Of a DNA stretch of 64,000 nt, positions 1 to 10,058 are shown one piece after another. Both the position numbers and the translations under genes were made by a program. This DNA is from Streptomyces fildesensis (GTDB lineage Bacteria > Actinomycetota > Actinomycetes > Streptomycetales > Streptomycetaceae). Within the stretch, counting starts at the first letter, position 1. Each line of letters starts with the position of its first letter. The stretch is taken from positions 1-64,000 of the forward strand of contig NZ_JAAIKO010000033.1 in the NCBI RefSeq assembly GCF_016107395.1. The letters run 5' to 3'. The notes under the pieces were generated by a model, which saw only the letters and a program-made list of their open reading frames with translations, was not told the DNA's origin and did not search any database.

Positions 1-125
1 CTTTCGGCTTTCCCGCTGCACCCGACTTTACCAGAAGGTTTCTGTCGGATTTCCCAGCCAATTCGAGTCTGCTCTGGAAACACACGTTTCCGCGGCACTC
101 GTCGAGGCGGTTGTGACAACGTACT

Positions 126-164
126 GGAGCGGGGCACCCGGATGCAAATCGGTTGCCCCGCTCC
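126..164 (-). terminator. Terminator-like hairpin downstream of rnj
   Basis: An 11-bp perfect inverted repeat (126-136 with 154-164) extends inward past one mismatch to about 15 paired positions (126-140 with 150-164), leaving a 9-nt loop. It lies 24 nt past the stop codon of the minus-strand RNase J gene and is probably its intrinsic terminator. There is no long T run, as is usual in Streptomyces. I see no gene in bases 1-125. Confidence 0.6.
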
Positions 165-188
165 GGTGACTGTGCATCAGGTCTGTGC

Positions 189-1874
<1,686 letters not shown>

Positions 1875-1974
1875 AGTTTCTCCTCACCACGCGCGCCGGG
1901 GTCCCGTGTGGACCGCTGGTGCGCGTGACATTGCGTTGTGTCGTCGGTTTGCGTGTACGTGCGTATTCAGTTGT

Positions 1975-2028
1975 GAAGTCTGTGGTGGTGAAGTCTGCGA
2001 CCCGCGAGCCCGGGGCTGCGGAAGTCTG
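1975..2028. repeat. Three copies of GAAGTCTG between dapA and rnj
   Basis: The octamer GAAGTCTG occurs at 1975-1982, 1990-1997 and 2021-2028 (CAGACTTC on the coding strand), with start-to-start distances of 15 and 31 bp. The copies lie in the 157-bp gap between the dapA stop and the rnj start. They could be binding sites for a regulator of rnj, or chance; no function is known to me. Confidence 0.45.
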
Positions 2029-2031
2029 TGA

Positions 2032-2931
2032 CTACAGGTGTACCCCGCCTGCGGCGAGATCCTGCTTCAGCTGCTCCGTCTCGCTCCCGGACAGCTCCAC
2101 GAGCGGCAGCCGCAGCGGCCCCGCGGGAAGTCCCAGGAGTTCGAGGGCGGCCTTGGTGGTCATGACGCCCTGTGTCCTGAACATGCCCGTGAAAATGGGC
2201 AGCAGGCGCTGGTGGATCTCGATGGCCTTGGCGGTGTCTCCGGCCAGGTGGGCCTGGAGCAGTGCGCGCAGCTCGGGTGAGACGACATGGCCGACGACGG
2301 AGACGAAGCCGACCGCGCCGATCGAGAGCAGCGGCAGGTTGAGCATGTCGTCGCCGGAGTACCAGGCGAGTCCGCTGCGGGCGATGGCCCAGCTCGCCGC
2401 GCCGAGGTCGCCCTTGGCGTCCTTGTTGGCGACGATGCGGGGGTGCTCGGCCAGCCGGACGAGGGTCTCCGTGTCGATCGGGACACCGCTGCGGCCGGGG
2501 ATGTCGTAGAGCATCACCGGCAGGCCGGTGGCATCGGCGATGACCGTGAAGTTCTGGTACAGCCCCTCCTGGGAGGGCTTGCTGTAGTACGGCGTCACGG
2601 TGAGCAGGCCGTGCGCGCCGGCCTGCTCGGCCTGGCGCGCGAGCTCGACGCTGTGCCGGGTGTCGTTGGTGCCGACTCCGGCGATGACGAAGGCGCGGTC
2701 CCCCACGGCTTCCAGGACGGCCCGTACGAGCTGCCCTTTCTCCACGTTGCTGGTGGTCGGCGACTCGCCGGTGGTGCCGTTGACGACCAGGCCGTCATTG
2801 CCTGCGTCGACCAGGTGGGCGGCCAGTCGCTGTGCGCCGTCGAGGTCGAGCGCGCCGTCCGCGGTGAACGGCGTGACCATTGCGGTCAGGACCCGCCCGA
2901 AGGGGGTCGTCGGTGTGGAGGTCGGAGCCAT
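2032..2931 (-). CDS. dapA: 4-Hydroxy-tetrahydrodipicolinate synthase
   Basis: Condenses pyruvate with aspartate semialdehyde, the first committed step to diaminopimelate and lysine. The 299-residue TIM barrel carries the GTTGE substrate loop at 52-56, Tyr142 in YDIPGRSG, and the Schiff-base Lys170 in ANKDAKGD. The reading frame stays open 118 codons further upstream, but ATG at 2931 is chosen because the family-like N-terminus (GRVLTAMVTPF) begins there and the upstream residues look like noncoding translation. thyX lies 173 bp upstream and rnj 157 bp downstream, both on the same strand. dapB is nearby at 5.4-6.1 kb. Confidence 0.95.
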   Translation of the reverse strand: MAPTSTPTTPFGRVLTAMVTPFTADGALDLDGAQRLAAHLVDAGNDGLVVNGTTGESPTTSNVEKGQLVRAVLEAVGDRAFVIAGVGTNDTRHSVELARQAEQAGAHGLLTVTPYYSKPSQEGLYQNFTVIADATGLPVMLYDIPGRSGVPIDTETLVRLAEHPRIVANKDAKGDLGAASWAIARSGLAWYSGDDMLNLPLLSIGAVGFVSVVGHVVSPELRALLQAHLAGDTAKAIEIHQRLLPIFTGMFRTQGVMTTKAALELLGLPAGPLRLPLVELSGSETEQLKQDLAAGGVHL

Positions 2932-3104
2932 GGGTCCAACGCTACTCGTTGTATCTCGGCGCGTGTCGCCTCGGGACCTGCGGAAAGGACTCCGGCGGTG
3001 CCTGCTCGGGGGTCCAAGCACTGCCGGAGTCCGTTTCAGCAGCCTAGATGAACTTCGCGAATGCCTGCAATCGGAACACTTCGGACAAATGGCTGTGACG
3101 AGCG

Positions 3105-3842
3105 CTACGGAGCGATACGCCCGTTGCCGTTGAAGGCCGCGTGGGTCAGCGGCATGAGCTTCGCCCACTCGGCTTCCATCTTCTCGCCGACCATCTCGAT
3201 CTCCCGCTGCGGGAAGGACGGAACGGCCGCCAGCTCGTGCTGCGTACGGAGTCCGAGGAAGTGCATGAGCGAGCGCGCGTTGCAAGTCGCGTACATCGAC
3301 GAGAACAGCCCCACCGGGAGGACCGCACGGGCCACCTCACGGGCGATGCCGGCGGCCAGCATCTCCTGGTACGCCTCGTACGCCTGGCGGTACGAGGCCT
3401 CCATGGCCTCGGTCGTCGCCCGGTGCTGGGCGTCCGTACCGTCCACGAACTCGTACTTGCCCGGACGGCCCTGCTGGACGAGCTTCCGCTCCTGCGCGGG
3501 AACGTAGAACACCGGCTGCAGCTCGCGGTAGCGGCCGGACTCCTCGTTGTACGACCAACCGACGCGGTGCCGCATGAACTCGCGGAAGACGAAGATCGGG
3601 GCGCTGATGAAGAACGTCATCGAATTGTGCTCGAACGGGCTGCCGTGCCGGTCGCGCATCAAGTAGTTGATCAGGCCCTTGGACCGCTCGGGGTCCTTGG
3701 TCAGCTCTTCCAGGGACTGCTCTCCCGCGGTGGACACGCGCGCCGCCCACAGCACGTCCGAGTCCGCGGCGCTGTGCTTGACCAGGTCGACGGTTACCTC
3801 ACCGCGGAACTGGACGGCGGTCTCGGTGGAGGTGTCGCTCAC
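3105..3842 (-). CDS. thyX: FAD-dependent thymidylate synthase ThyX
   Basis: Flavin-dependent methylation of dUMP to dTMP using methylene-tetrahydrofolate and NAD(P)H. The 245-residue protein has the ThyX signature region at 91-105 (RHRVGWSYNEESGRY) followed by ELQPVFYVP. Family members usually show RHR, seven residues, then Ser. Here eight residues separate RHR from the Ser before GRY, which may be a lineage variant. The start is GTG at 3842 with an AGGAAGG ribosome-binding site about 8 nt upstream; the longer open frame to 4064 is rejected. It is divergent from the small membrane protein gene at 4000 and upstream of dapA on the same strand. Confidence 0.95.
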   Translation of the reverse strand: MSDTSTETAVQFRGEVTVDLVKHSAADSDVLWAARVSTAGEQSLEELTKDPERSKGLINYLMRDRHGSPFEHNSMTFFISAPIFVFREFMRHRVGWSYNEESGRYRELQPVFYVPAQERKLVQQGRPGKYEFVDGTDAQHRATTEAMEASYRQAYEAYQEMLAAGIAREVARAVLPVGLFSSMYATCNARSLMHFLGLRTQHELAAVPSFPQREIEMVGEKMEAEWAKLMPLTHAAFNGNGRIAP

Positions 3843-3999
3843 CGTGGGTCCTTCCTGTCGTCTCAAGGGGCGCGCCCAGCCTAGACGCTGGCGCTGACAG
3901 CCCTGGTCATCGCCACAAACCCCACCCCGCCCACCGAATGGCGGACGAGGGTTGTTAGATTGGGAGACTTCCAGCAATTCGGACACAGGAGTGTGCTGC

Positions 4000-4242
4000 A
4001 TGTTCCGCCGGGGAGAGCCTGTTCCGTTCGCCTTCATAGCCGAGGCGGAGAGCTTCCAGAGCAACGTCGCTCCTCCGCCCAGAACGCGACCGAGCAGGCT
4101 CCGGATCGCGGGACGCGCACTGGGAACGGTGCTGGTGCTCGCCGGACTGGTCGCCGCCGCGCTGCTCGGCGCTCCCGCGCTCGATCCGCACCAGCAGGGC
4201 TCGGTCGGCTCGCAACACGAAGAGGCGGCCCGGACGCCCTGA
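4000..4242 (+). CDS. Small single-pass membrane protein, unknown function
   Basis: 80-residue protein. The start is ATG at 4000, with AGGAG about 8 nt upstream; the frame opens at 3952 but the segment before 4000 overlaps that ribosome-binding site. Residues about 35-60 form one hydrophobic helix preceded by several Arg, predicting a cytoplasmic N-terminus. The first 30 residues (FRRGEPVPFAFIAEAESF) look conserved-protein-like and the C-terminus is short and hydrophilic. It is divergent from thyX and followed 73 bp later by another membrane-protein gene. I do not recognise a named family. Confidence 0.65.
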   Translation: MFRRGEPVPFAFIAEAESFQSNVAPPPRTRPSRLRIAGRALGTVLVLAGLVAAALLGAPALDPHQQGSVGSQHEEAARTP

Positions 4243-4315
4243 GCTGGTCACCGCGTCGGACGGCAGATAACCTCACCGGTCAGAGCCCCACCTCTGCCGG
4301 TAAAGGACCACGCAC

Positions 4316-4861
4316 GTGCCCCTGCCTTTCCTCGCCTCCGACAGCGTCCACGACCAGCGCGAGGCGCCCGCGGCGCTGCCGCACACCCCGCAGGACCGGT
4401 GGATGCGCCCGTACCGTCCCGGTCCGTGGCGGGTGGCTACGGCCGCGCTGCTGCTGGTGCTCTCCTCGTACGTGCTCTTCGCCGCGATGATCATCGCCGC
4501 CACGGGCGCGCTGCCCGGCGCCGGGCTCTGCCTGGGCGGGGGCGTCCTGGTGATCGTCAGCGCGCTGCGGCTGCTGCGGGTCGGGTTCTGGGTCAGCGGA
4601 CGCGGGCTGCGGCAGTCCGGGCTCTTCTACACGATCACCGTGCCGTGGGACGGCGTCGGCAGTGTGCGCACCGTGCAGCAGCCGGTGAAGGTGCTGGGGC
4701 TGCCGCGCACCGTCCAGGGGCAGGCGCTCGTCGTCACCCGCCGGAACGGCCAGGCGCTGCGGCCGCTGATGACCGACCACAACGCCGACTTCCTCGGGCG
4801 CACCGAGGCGTTCGACATGGCGGCCGACGCCATAGAGGGCTGGGCCACCGAACTCCGCTGA
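4316..4861 (+). CDS. Two-helix membrane protein with PH-like domain
   Basis: 181-residue protein, GTG start at 4316 with AAGGA about 9 nt upstream. Two hydrophobic helices at about 39-62 and 66-84 are followed by a soluble domain (about 88-178) with a beta-rich pattern: 'GFWVSGRGLRQSG', 'ITVPWDGVGSV', 'VVTRRNGQALRPL'. This resembles the bacterial PH-like domains of actinobacterial membrane proteins. Function is unknown. It ends 31 bp from the convergent 4893-5348 gene, with no strong terminator between them. Confidence 0.75.
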   Translation: MPLPFLASDSVHDQREAPAALPHTPQDRWMRPYRPGPWRVATAALLLVLSSYVLFAAMIIAATGALPGAGLCLGGGVLVIVSALRLLRVGFWVSGRGLRQSGLFYTITVPWDGVGSVRTVQQPVKVLGLPRTVQGQALVVTRRNGQALRPLMTDHNADFLGRTEAFDMAADAIEGWATELR

Positions 4862-4892
4862 CGCCCTTCCACGGGCAGCCCGGCGAACCGAT

Positions 4893-5348
4893 TCAGCTCG
4901 TGCGTACCGGCTTGCCGTCGCGTAGCGCGATGGCGCGCTGCATGGCCTTGCGGGCCCGCGGGGTGTCGCGGGCGTCGAAGTAGGCGATGGCGAGCCGGAA
5001 CCAGCTGCGCCAGTCGTCCGGGGAAGCTTCCGTCTCGGCCTGGCGCTTCGCGAAGACCGCGTCGGCCGAGTCACGGTCGATCCGGCCGCTGGGGGTGCGG
5101 ACGAGCTCGTCGACGGGGAGGCCGCCCTCGGCGTCCAGTTCCCGGGAGAGCCGGTTCGCGTGCCGGGCGAACTGGGTGGTCTGCCACAGGAACCAGGCCC
5201 CGATGAACGGCAGCACCAGGACGGCGATGCCGAAGGGCACGGTGATCCACGTGCCCTCCTCCAGGAGCAGCACACCCCGGCTGCCGACCAGGACGAAGTA
5301 GCAGACCAGCGCCCCGGCCAGGACGAAGTAGGTCACTTTGGCGCGCAC
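4893..5348 (-). CDS. Membrane protein with C-terminal TPR-like helix pair
   Basis: 151 residues with two transmembrane helices (about 6-22 and 36-57). A charged cytosolic part ends in 'DDWRSWFRLAIAYFDARDTPRARKAMQRAIALRDG', which has the spacing of one TPR-like helical hairpin. GTG start at 5348, AGGA upstream. It begins 5 nt after the dapB stop codon, so it is probably cotranscribed and perhaps translationally coupled with dapB. No enzymatic motif was seen; function unknown. Confidence 0.75.
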   Translation of the reverse strand: MRAKVTYFVLAGALVCYFVLVGSRGVLLLEEGTWITVPFGIAVLVLPFIGAWFLWQTTQFARHANRLSRELDAEGGLPVDELVRTPSGRIDRDSADAVFAKRQAETEASPDDWRSWFRLAIAYFDARDTPRARKAMQRAIALRDGKPVRTS

Positions 5349-5353
5349 GGCGA

Positions 5354-6124
5354 TCAGTCCTGGTCCAGGCTGTGTTCATCGGCAAGGAAGTGCTCGAGGC
5401 CGAAGGTCAGGCCCGGGGTTCCGGTGACCTTCCGGGCGGCGAGCAGGATGCCCGGCATGAAACTGCTGTGGTGCAGCGAGTCGTGCCGGATCGTGAGGGT
5501 CTCGCCCGTGTCGCCGAACAGGACTTCCTGGTGGGCGAGCAGGCCGCGCAGCCGCACCGAGTGCACCGGCACCCCGTCGACGTCCGCGCCGCGCGCGCCG
5601 TCCAGGCCGTGCGTGGTCGGGTCCTGCTGGCGCGGCATCCCGGCCTTGTCGCGGGCGGCCGCGATGAGCTGGGCGGTCCGGGTGGCGGTGCCGCTGGGGG
5701 CGTCCGCCTTCTTGTTGTGGTGCAGTTCGATGACCTCGACGGTCTCGAACCAGCGGGCCGCCTGCTGCGCGAAGCGCATCGTCAGGACCGCGCCGATGGA
5801 GAAGTTCGGGGCGATGAGCACTCCGGTGGCCGGGGACTCCGCCAGCCAGCCGTTGAGCGCCATCAGACGCTCCTCGGTCCAGCCGGTGGTTCCCACGACG
5901 CCGTGGATGCCGTTGCGGACGCAGAACTCCAGGTTCGTCATGACGGCGTCCGGGTGCGTCAGCTCGACGGCGACCTGCGCGCCGGCGTCGGTGAGCGCCG
6001 TCAGCGGGTCGTTCCTACCGAGCGCGGCGACCAGTTCCAGGTCGTCGGCCGCCTCGACGGCCCGCACGGCCTCGGAGCCGATCCGGCCGGTGGCGCCGAT
6101 GACGGCCACACGGAGCTTGCTCAT
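5354..6124 (-). CDS. dapB: 4-Hydroxy-tetrahydrodipicolinate reductase
   Basis: Second DAP/lysine-pathway step, NAD(P)H-dependent reduction of the DapA product. The 256-residue protein has the Rossmann motif GATGRIG at 10-16 and the catalytic block ELHHNKKADAPSGTA around His135/His136 and Lys138/Lys139. The start ATG at 6124 has GGAGGAA about 10 nt upstream; the long frame to 6553 is antisense to the M16 peptidase gene and is rejected. A strong 13-bp hairpin lies just upstream of the ribosome-binding site. dapA lies 2.4 kb away, separated by thyX. Confidence 0.95.
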   Translation of the reverse strand: MSKLRVAVIGATGRIGSEAVRAVEAADDLELVAALGRNDPLTALTDAGAQVAVELTHPDAVMTNLEFCVRNGIHGVVGTTGWTEERLMALNGWLAESPATGVLIAPNFSIGAVLTMRFAQQAARWFETVEVIELHHNKKADAPSGTATRTAQLIAAARDKAGMPRQQDPTTHGLDGARGADVDGVPVHSVRLRGLLAHQEVLFGDTGETLTIRHDSLHHSSFMPGILLAARKVTGTPGLTFGLEHFLADEHSLDQD

Positions 6125-6146
6125 GCTGATCCGTTCCTCCGGTTGT

Positions 6147-6177
6147 GCGCCGCGGTCGCGTGCTGCGACCGCGGCGC
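6147..6177 (-). terminator. 13-bp hairpin between M16 peptidase gene and dapB
   Basis: Perfect inverted repeat, 6147-6159 with 6165-6177, loop 5 nt, 25 nt after the M16 peptidase stop and about 23 nt before the dapB start. It is probably the terminator of the pnp/M16 transcript. If transcription reads through, it becomes a stable hairpin in the dapB leader just 5' of the ribosome-binding site. Confidence 0.6.
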
Positions 6178-6201
6178 GGGGTACGACCCGTCGCGCGTGG
6201 G

Positions 6202-7578
6202 TTACGCGACCGATTCGTGCAGACGCGAGGCCTGCTTGTCCTTCAGCGGGCCGATGACGGCCAGCGAGGGACGCTGTCCCAGTACATCGCGGGCGACCGC
6301 GCGCACGTCGTCCGGGGTGACGGCGGCGATGCGCTCCAGCATCGAGTCCACCGACATCTGCTCGCCCCAGCACAGCTCGCTCTTGCCGAGGCGGTTCATC
6401 AGCGCCCCGGTGTCCTCCAGGCCCAGCACCGTCGAGCCGGACAGCTGGCCGATGGCGCGCTGCAGCTCCTCGTCGGTCAGACCGTGCTCGGACACGTTGT
6501 TGAGCTCGTCGCGGCAGATCTTGAGCACCTCGGGGACCCGGCGCGGCTGGCAACCGGCGTAGACGCCGAACAGCCCGCAGTCCGCGAACGACGAGGTGTA
6601 CGAGTACACCGAGTACGCCAGGCCGCGCTTCTCGCGGACCTCCTGGAACAGCCGTGAGCTCATGCCGCCGCCCAGCGCGGTGTTGAGCACGCCGAGCGCC
6701 CAGCGGCGCTCGTCGGTACGGGCCAGGCCCGGCATGCCGAGCACGACGTGCGCCTGCTCGGTCCTGCGGTCCAGCAGCTCGACGCGGCCGGCGGTGCGCA
6801 GCGTGCGGGCGCCGGAGCGCGGGTCCATCGGGACGGCGTCGGTGTCGCGCAGGGAGCCGGCGTTCTCGAACGCCTTGCGGACCTGACGGACGACCGTGGC
6901 GTGGTCGACGTTCCCGGCCGCGGCGACGACGAGGTGCGTCGGGTCGTAGTGCCGCTTGTAGAAGCGGGCGACCTGGTCGCGGGTGAGGGCGTTGATGGTC
7001 TCGACGGTGCCGAGGACCGGGCGGCCCAGCGGGGAGTCACCGAGCATCGCCGTGGTGAACAGGTCGTGGACCTGGTCGCCCGGATCGTCCTCGGTCATCG
7101 CGATCTCCTCGAGGACGACGCCGCGCTCGGCGTCGATGTCCTCCTGGCGGATCAGCGAGCCGGTGAGCATGTCGCACACCACGTCGATGGCGAGCGGCAG
7201 GTCGTTGTCGAGGACACGTGCGTAGTAGCACGTGTACTCCTTGGCGGTGAACGCGTTCATCTCGCCGCCGACCGCGTCGATCACCGAGGAGATGTCGAGC
7301 GCGCTGCGCCGCTTGGTGCCCTTGAAGAGCAGGTGCTCCAGGTAATGGGTGGCGCCGTTCAGCGCCGGGGTCTCGTCGCGGGAGCCGACGCCGACCCAGA
7401 TGCCGAAGGTCGCGGAGCGGACCGTCGGCAGGGTCTCGGTGACGACGCGCAGACCGCCGGGGAGCACGGTCCTGCGCACGGTGCCGATGCCGTCGGTGCC
7501 GGGAATCAGGGTCTGTGTGCGGACGGCCCGCCCCTTGGTGGAGGGACGGGCCGTCACGACAGTGGTGCGAGAGGTCAC
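6202..7578 (-). CDS. M16-family zinc metallopeptidase (processing-peptidase-like)
   Basis: 458-residue inverzincin. The inverted zinc motif HYLEH is at 78-82 and the third ligand Glu lies in 'ERGVVLEEIAM' at 157-158. A second M16-like half covers about 210-440 with the R/Y-type loop. The length fits single-chain bacterial homologues of mitochondrial processing peptidase. The start is GTG at 7578, and its TG is shared with the TGA stop of pnp (GTGA), so translation is coupled to pnp. Substrate unknown; it is likely cytoplasmic, as no signal peptide is seen. The pnp-M16 gene pair is a recurrent arrangement in actinobacteria. Confidence 0.92.
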   Translation of the reverse strand: MTSRTTVVTARPSTKGRAVRTQTLIPGTDGIGTVRRTVLPGGLRVVTETLPTVRSATFGIWVGVGSRDETPALNGATHYLEHLLFKGTKRRSALDISSVIDAVGGEMNAFTAKEYTCYYARVLDNDLPLAIDVVCDMLTGSLIRQEDIDAERGVVLEEIAMTEDDPGDQVHDLFTTAMLGDSPLGRPVLGTVETINALTRDQVARFYKRHYDPTHLVVAAAGNVDHATVVRQVRKAFENAGSLRDTDAVPMDPRSGARTLRTAGRVELLDRRTEQAHVVLGMPGLARTDERRWALGVLNTALGGGMSSRLFQEVREKRGLAYSVYSYTSSFADCGLFGVYAGCQPRRVPEVLKICRDELNNVSEHGLTDEELQRAIGQLSGSTVLGLEDTGALMNRLGKSELCWGEQMSVDSMLERIAAVTPDDVRAVARDVLGQRPSLAVIGPLKDKQASRLHESVA

Positions 7579-9791
7579 GAGCCGGACTCGTCCTCGGGGT
7601 CGCCCGCTTCTTCACCCTCGATGACCGGGATCAGCGAGAGCTTGCCACGGGCGTCGATCTCGGCGATCTCGACCTGGACCTTGGAGCCCACGGCGAGGAC
7701 GTCCTCGACGTTCTCGACGCGCTTGCCGCCGGCGAGCTTGCGGATCTGCGAGATGTGCAGCAGACCGTCCTTGCCCGGCATGAGCGAGACGAAGGCACCG
7801 AAGGTGGTGGTCTTCACGACGGTGCCGAGGTAGCGCTCGCCGACCTCGGGCATCGTCGGGTTGGCGATCTGGTTGATCACCGCGCGCGCGGCCTCGGCCT
7901 GGGAGCCTTCGGTCGCGCCGATGAGGACCGTGCCGTCATCCTCGATGGAGATGTCGGCGCCCGTGTCCTCCTGGATCTGGTTGATCATCTTGCCCTTGGG
8001 GCCGATGACCTCGCCGATCTTGTCCACGGGGATCTTGATGCTGATGATCCGCGGTGCGTTCGGGGACATCTCGTCCGGAACGTCGATCGCCTCGTTCATC
8101 ACATCGAGGATGTGGAGGCGGGCGTCGCGAGCCTGCTTCAGCGCGGCGGCCAGGACCGAGGCGGGGATGCCGTCGAGCTTGGTGTCGAGCTGCAGCGCGG
8201 TGACGAAGGTCTTCGTACCGGCGACCTTGAAGTCCATGTCGCCGAACGCGTCTTCCGCACCGAGGATGTCGGTGAGGGCGACGTAGTGCGTCTTGCCGTC
8301 GATCTCCTCGGAGATCAGACCCATGGCGATACCGGCGACGGGGGCCTTGAGCGGCACACCGGCGTTCAGCAGCGACATGGTGGAGGCGCAGACCGAGCCC
8401 ATGGACGTCGAGCCGTTGGAGCTCAGCGCCTCGGAGACCTGGCGGATCGCGTACGGGAAGTCCTCGCGGGACGGCAGCACGGGCAGGATCGCCCGCTCGG
8501 CCAGCGCGCCGTGACCGATCTCGCGGCGCTTCGGCGAACCGACGCGGCCCGTCTCACCGACGGAGTACGGCGGGAAGTTGTAGTTGTGCATGTAGCGCTT
8601 GCGCGTCTCGGGCGCCAGCGTGTCCATCTGCTGCTCCATGCGGAGCATGTTCAGCGTGGTGACACCCAGGATCTGGGTCTCGCCGCGCTCGAACAGGGCG
8701 GAACCGTGGACGCGCGGGATGGCCTCGACCTCGGCGGCCAGCGTACGGATGTCCGTCACGCCACGGCCGTCGATGCGGACCTTGTCCTTGATGACGCGCT
8801 CGCGGACCAGCTTCTTGGTCAGCGAACGGTACGCGGCGGAGATCTCCTTCTCGCGGCCTTCGAACTTCGGGAGAAGCTTCTCGGCGGCGATGGCCTTGAC
8901 GCGGTCCAGCTCGGCCTCGCGGGCCTGCTTGCCGGGGATCGTCAGGGCCTGGGCGAGCTCACCGGTGACGGCCTCGGACAGGGCGGCGAAGACGTCGTCC
9001 TGGTAGTCGAGGTAGCGCGGGAACTCGGCGGTCGGCTTGGCGGCCTTGGCCGCCAGCTCGGACTGCGCCTTGCACAGGGCCTTGATGAAGGGCTTCGAGG
9101 CTTCGAGGCCGGCGGCCACGATCTCCTCGGTCGGCGCCTCGGCGCCACCCTCGACGAGCGCGATCGTGCGGGCGGTGGCCTCGGCCTCCACCATCATGAT
9201 CGCGACGTCGCCGTCCTCGAGGGCGCGGCCGGCCACGACCATGTCGAAGACGGCGTCCTCGAGCTGGCTGTGACGCGGGAAGGCGACCCACTGGCCCTTG
9301 ATCAGTGCGACGCGGACGCCGCCGATCGGGCCGGAGAAGGGGAGACCGGCGAGCTGCGTCGAGGCGGAGGCGGCGTTGATCGCGACCACGTCGTACAGGT
9401 CATCGGGGTTGAGCGCCATGATCGTGCAGACGACCTGGATCTCGTTGCGCAGGCCCTTGGCGAAGGACGGGCGCAGCGGGCGGTCGATCAGACGGCAGGT
9501 GAGGATCGCGTCCTCGGAGGGGCGCCCTTCGCGGCGGAAGAACGAACCGGGGATCCGGCCGGCCGCGTACATGCGCTCCTCGACGTCCACCGTGAGGGGG
9601 AAGAAGTCGAGGTTCTCCTTGGGGTGCTTCGAGGCACTGGTGGCCGACAGCACCATGGTGTCGTCGTCCAGGTAGGCCACGGCGGAGCCGGCGGCCTGAC
9701 GGGCCAGACGGCCCGTCTCGAAGCGGATGGTGCGGGTGCCGAAGGAACCGTTGTCGATAACGGCCTCGGCGTAGTGGGTCTCGTTCTCCAC
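7575..9791 (-). CDS. pnp: Polynucleotide phosphorylase (GPSI type)
   Basis: Phosphorolytic 3'-to-5' exoribonuclease and 3'-tailing enzyme; in Streptomyces the orthologue was described as guanosine pentaphosphate synthetase I. 738 residues: two RNase PH-like cores (about 10-230 and 330-560) around a helical linker, then a KH domain ('INQIQEDTGADISIEDDG', about 590-640) and an S1 domain ('VGERYLGTVVKTTTFGAFV', about 650-720). The start chosen is GTG at 9791, giving MENETHYAEAV as in known actinobacterial PNPases, with GAGGAG about 10 nt upstream; an ATG six codons earlier (9809) overlaps that ribosome-binding site. It lies downstream of rpsO across a 267-bp interval with two hairpins and overlaps the M16 peptidase gene by 4 nt. 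Confidence 0.96.
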   Translation of the reverse strand: MENETHYAEAVIDNGSFGTRTIRFETGRLARQAAGSAVAYLDDDTMVLSATSASKHPKENLDFFPLTVDVEERMYAAGRIPGSFFRREGRPSEDAILTCRLIDRPLRPSFAKGLRNEIQVVCTIMALNPDDLYDVVAINAASASTQLAGLPFSGPIGGVRVALIKGQWVAFPRHSQLEDAVFDMVVAGRALEDGDVAIMMVEAEATARTIALVEGGAEAPTEEIVAAGLEASKPFIKALCKAQSELAAKAAKPTAEFPRYLDYQDDVFAALSEAVTGELAQALTIPGKQAREAELDRVKAIAAEKLLPKFEGREKEISAAYRSLTKKLVRERVIKDKVRIDGRGVTDIRTLAAEVEAIPRVHGSALFERGETQILGVTTLNMLRMEQQMDTLAPETRKRYMHNYNFPPYSVGETGRVGSPKRREIGHGALAERAILPVLPSREDFPYAIRQVSEALSSNGSTSMGSVCASTMSLLNAGVPLKAPVAGIAMGLISEEIDGKTHYVALTDILGAEDAFGDMDFKVAGTKTFVTALQLDTKLDGIPASVLAAALKQARDARLHILDVMNEAIDVPDEMSPNAPRIISIKIPVDKIGEVIGPKGKMINQIQEDTGADISIEDDGTVLIGATEGSQAEAARAVINQIANPTMPEVGERYLGTVVKTTTFGAFVSLMPGKDGLLHISQIRKLAGGKRVENVEDVLAVGSKVQVEIAEIDARGKLSLIPVIEGEEAGDPEDESGS

Positions 9792-9942
9792 TATGGGGAT
9801 TCTCCTCATTCATGTCCCAGGGCGTATCCCGGGGACCTTCGGTGAGGGGAAGCGTCCCGCCAGGGGCCGGTCTTCGATCGAAGCCTTCGGGGAGTCCTGC
9901 TGCCCGGAGGCCACTACCGAGGACCGGCGTTCGTGGCTCATT

Positions 9943-9959
9943 AGGAGGACGCTCCTCCT
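9943..9959 (-). repeat. AGGAGGA/TCCTCCT hairpin in the rpsO-pnp interval
   Basis: AGGAGGA, CGC, TCCTCCT forms a perfect 7-bp inverted repeat 152 nt upstream of the pnp start. On the mRNA one arm resembles a Shine-Dalgarno sequence and the other an anti-Shine-Dalgarno. Hairpins in the rpsO-pnp interval of Streptomyces are known RNase III processing sites (general knowledge); whether this one is cut is inferred. Confidence 0.5.
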
Positions 9960-10016
9960 CGTGTGTTACAGCGTGCTCACACCAGACTACAAAGAATCGC
10001 CGGTCGAGTACGCAAA

Positions 10017-10046
10017 GGGAGCGGCTCCCGGGTGGGAACCGCTCCC
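10017..10046 (-). terminator. rpsO terminator/attenuator hairpin
   Basis: A 13-bp stem (10017-10029 with 10034-10046), loop 4 nt, 13 nt past the rpsO stop. On the plus strand it has one C-A mismatch, but on the minus-strand RNA that pair becomes G-U, so the stem is complete only in the transcribed direction. A TTT follows. It probably limits read-through from rpsO into pnp. Confidence 0.7.
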
Positions 10047-10058
10047 CCGCACAACGTC

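Noticed and set aside
2932..3285. N-terminal extension of DapA
   Set aside because: Extension has no domain similarity and crosses the thyX end; ATG 2931 gives the family N-terminus.
3955..3960. TTAGAT as the -10 box of the 4000-4242 gene
   Set aside because: No matching -35 at proper distance; too short to call.
7515..9845. Long plus-strand open frame (776 codons) antisense to pnp
   Set aside because: Shadow of the pnp gene caused by GC-rich codon bias; Asp/Gly/Val/Leu-rich translation without family features or ribosome-binding site.
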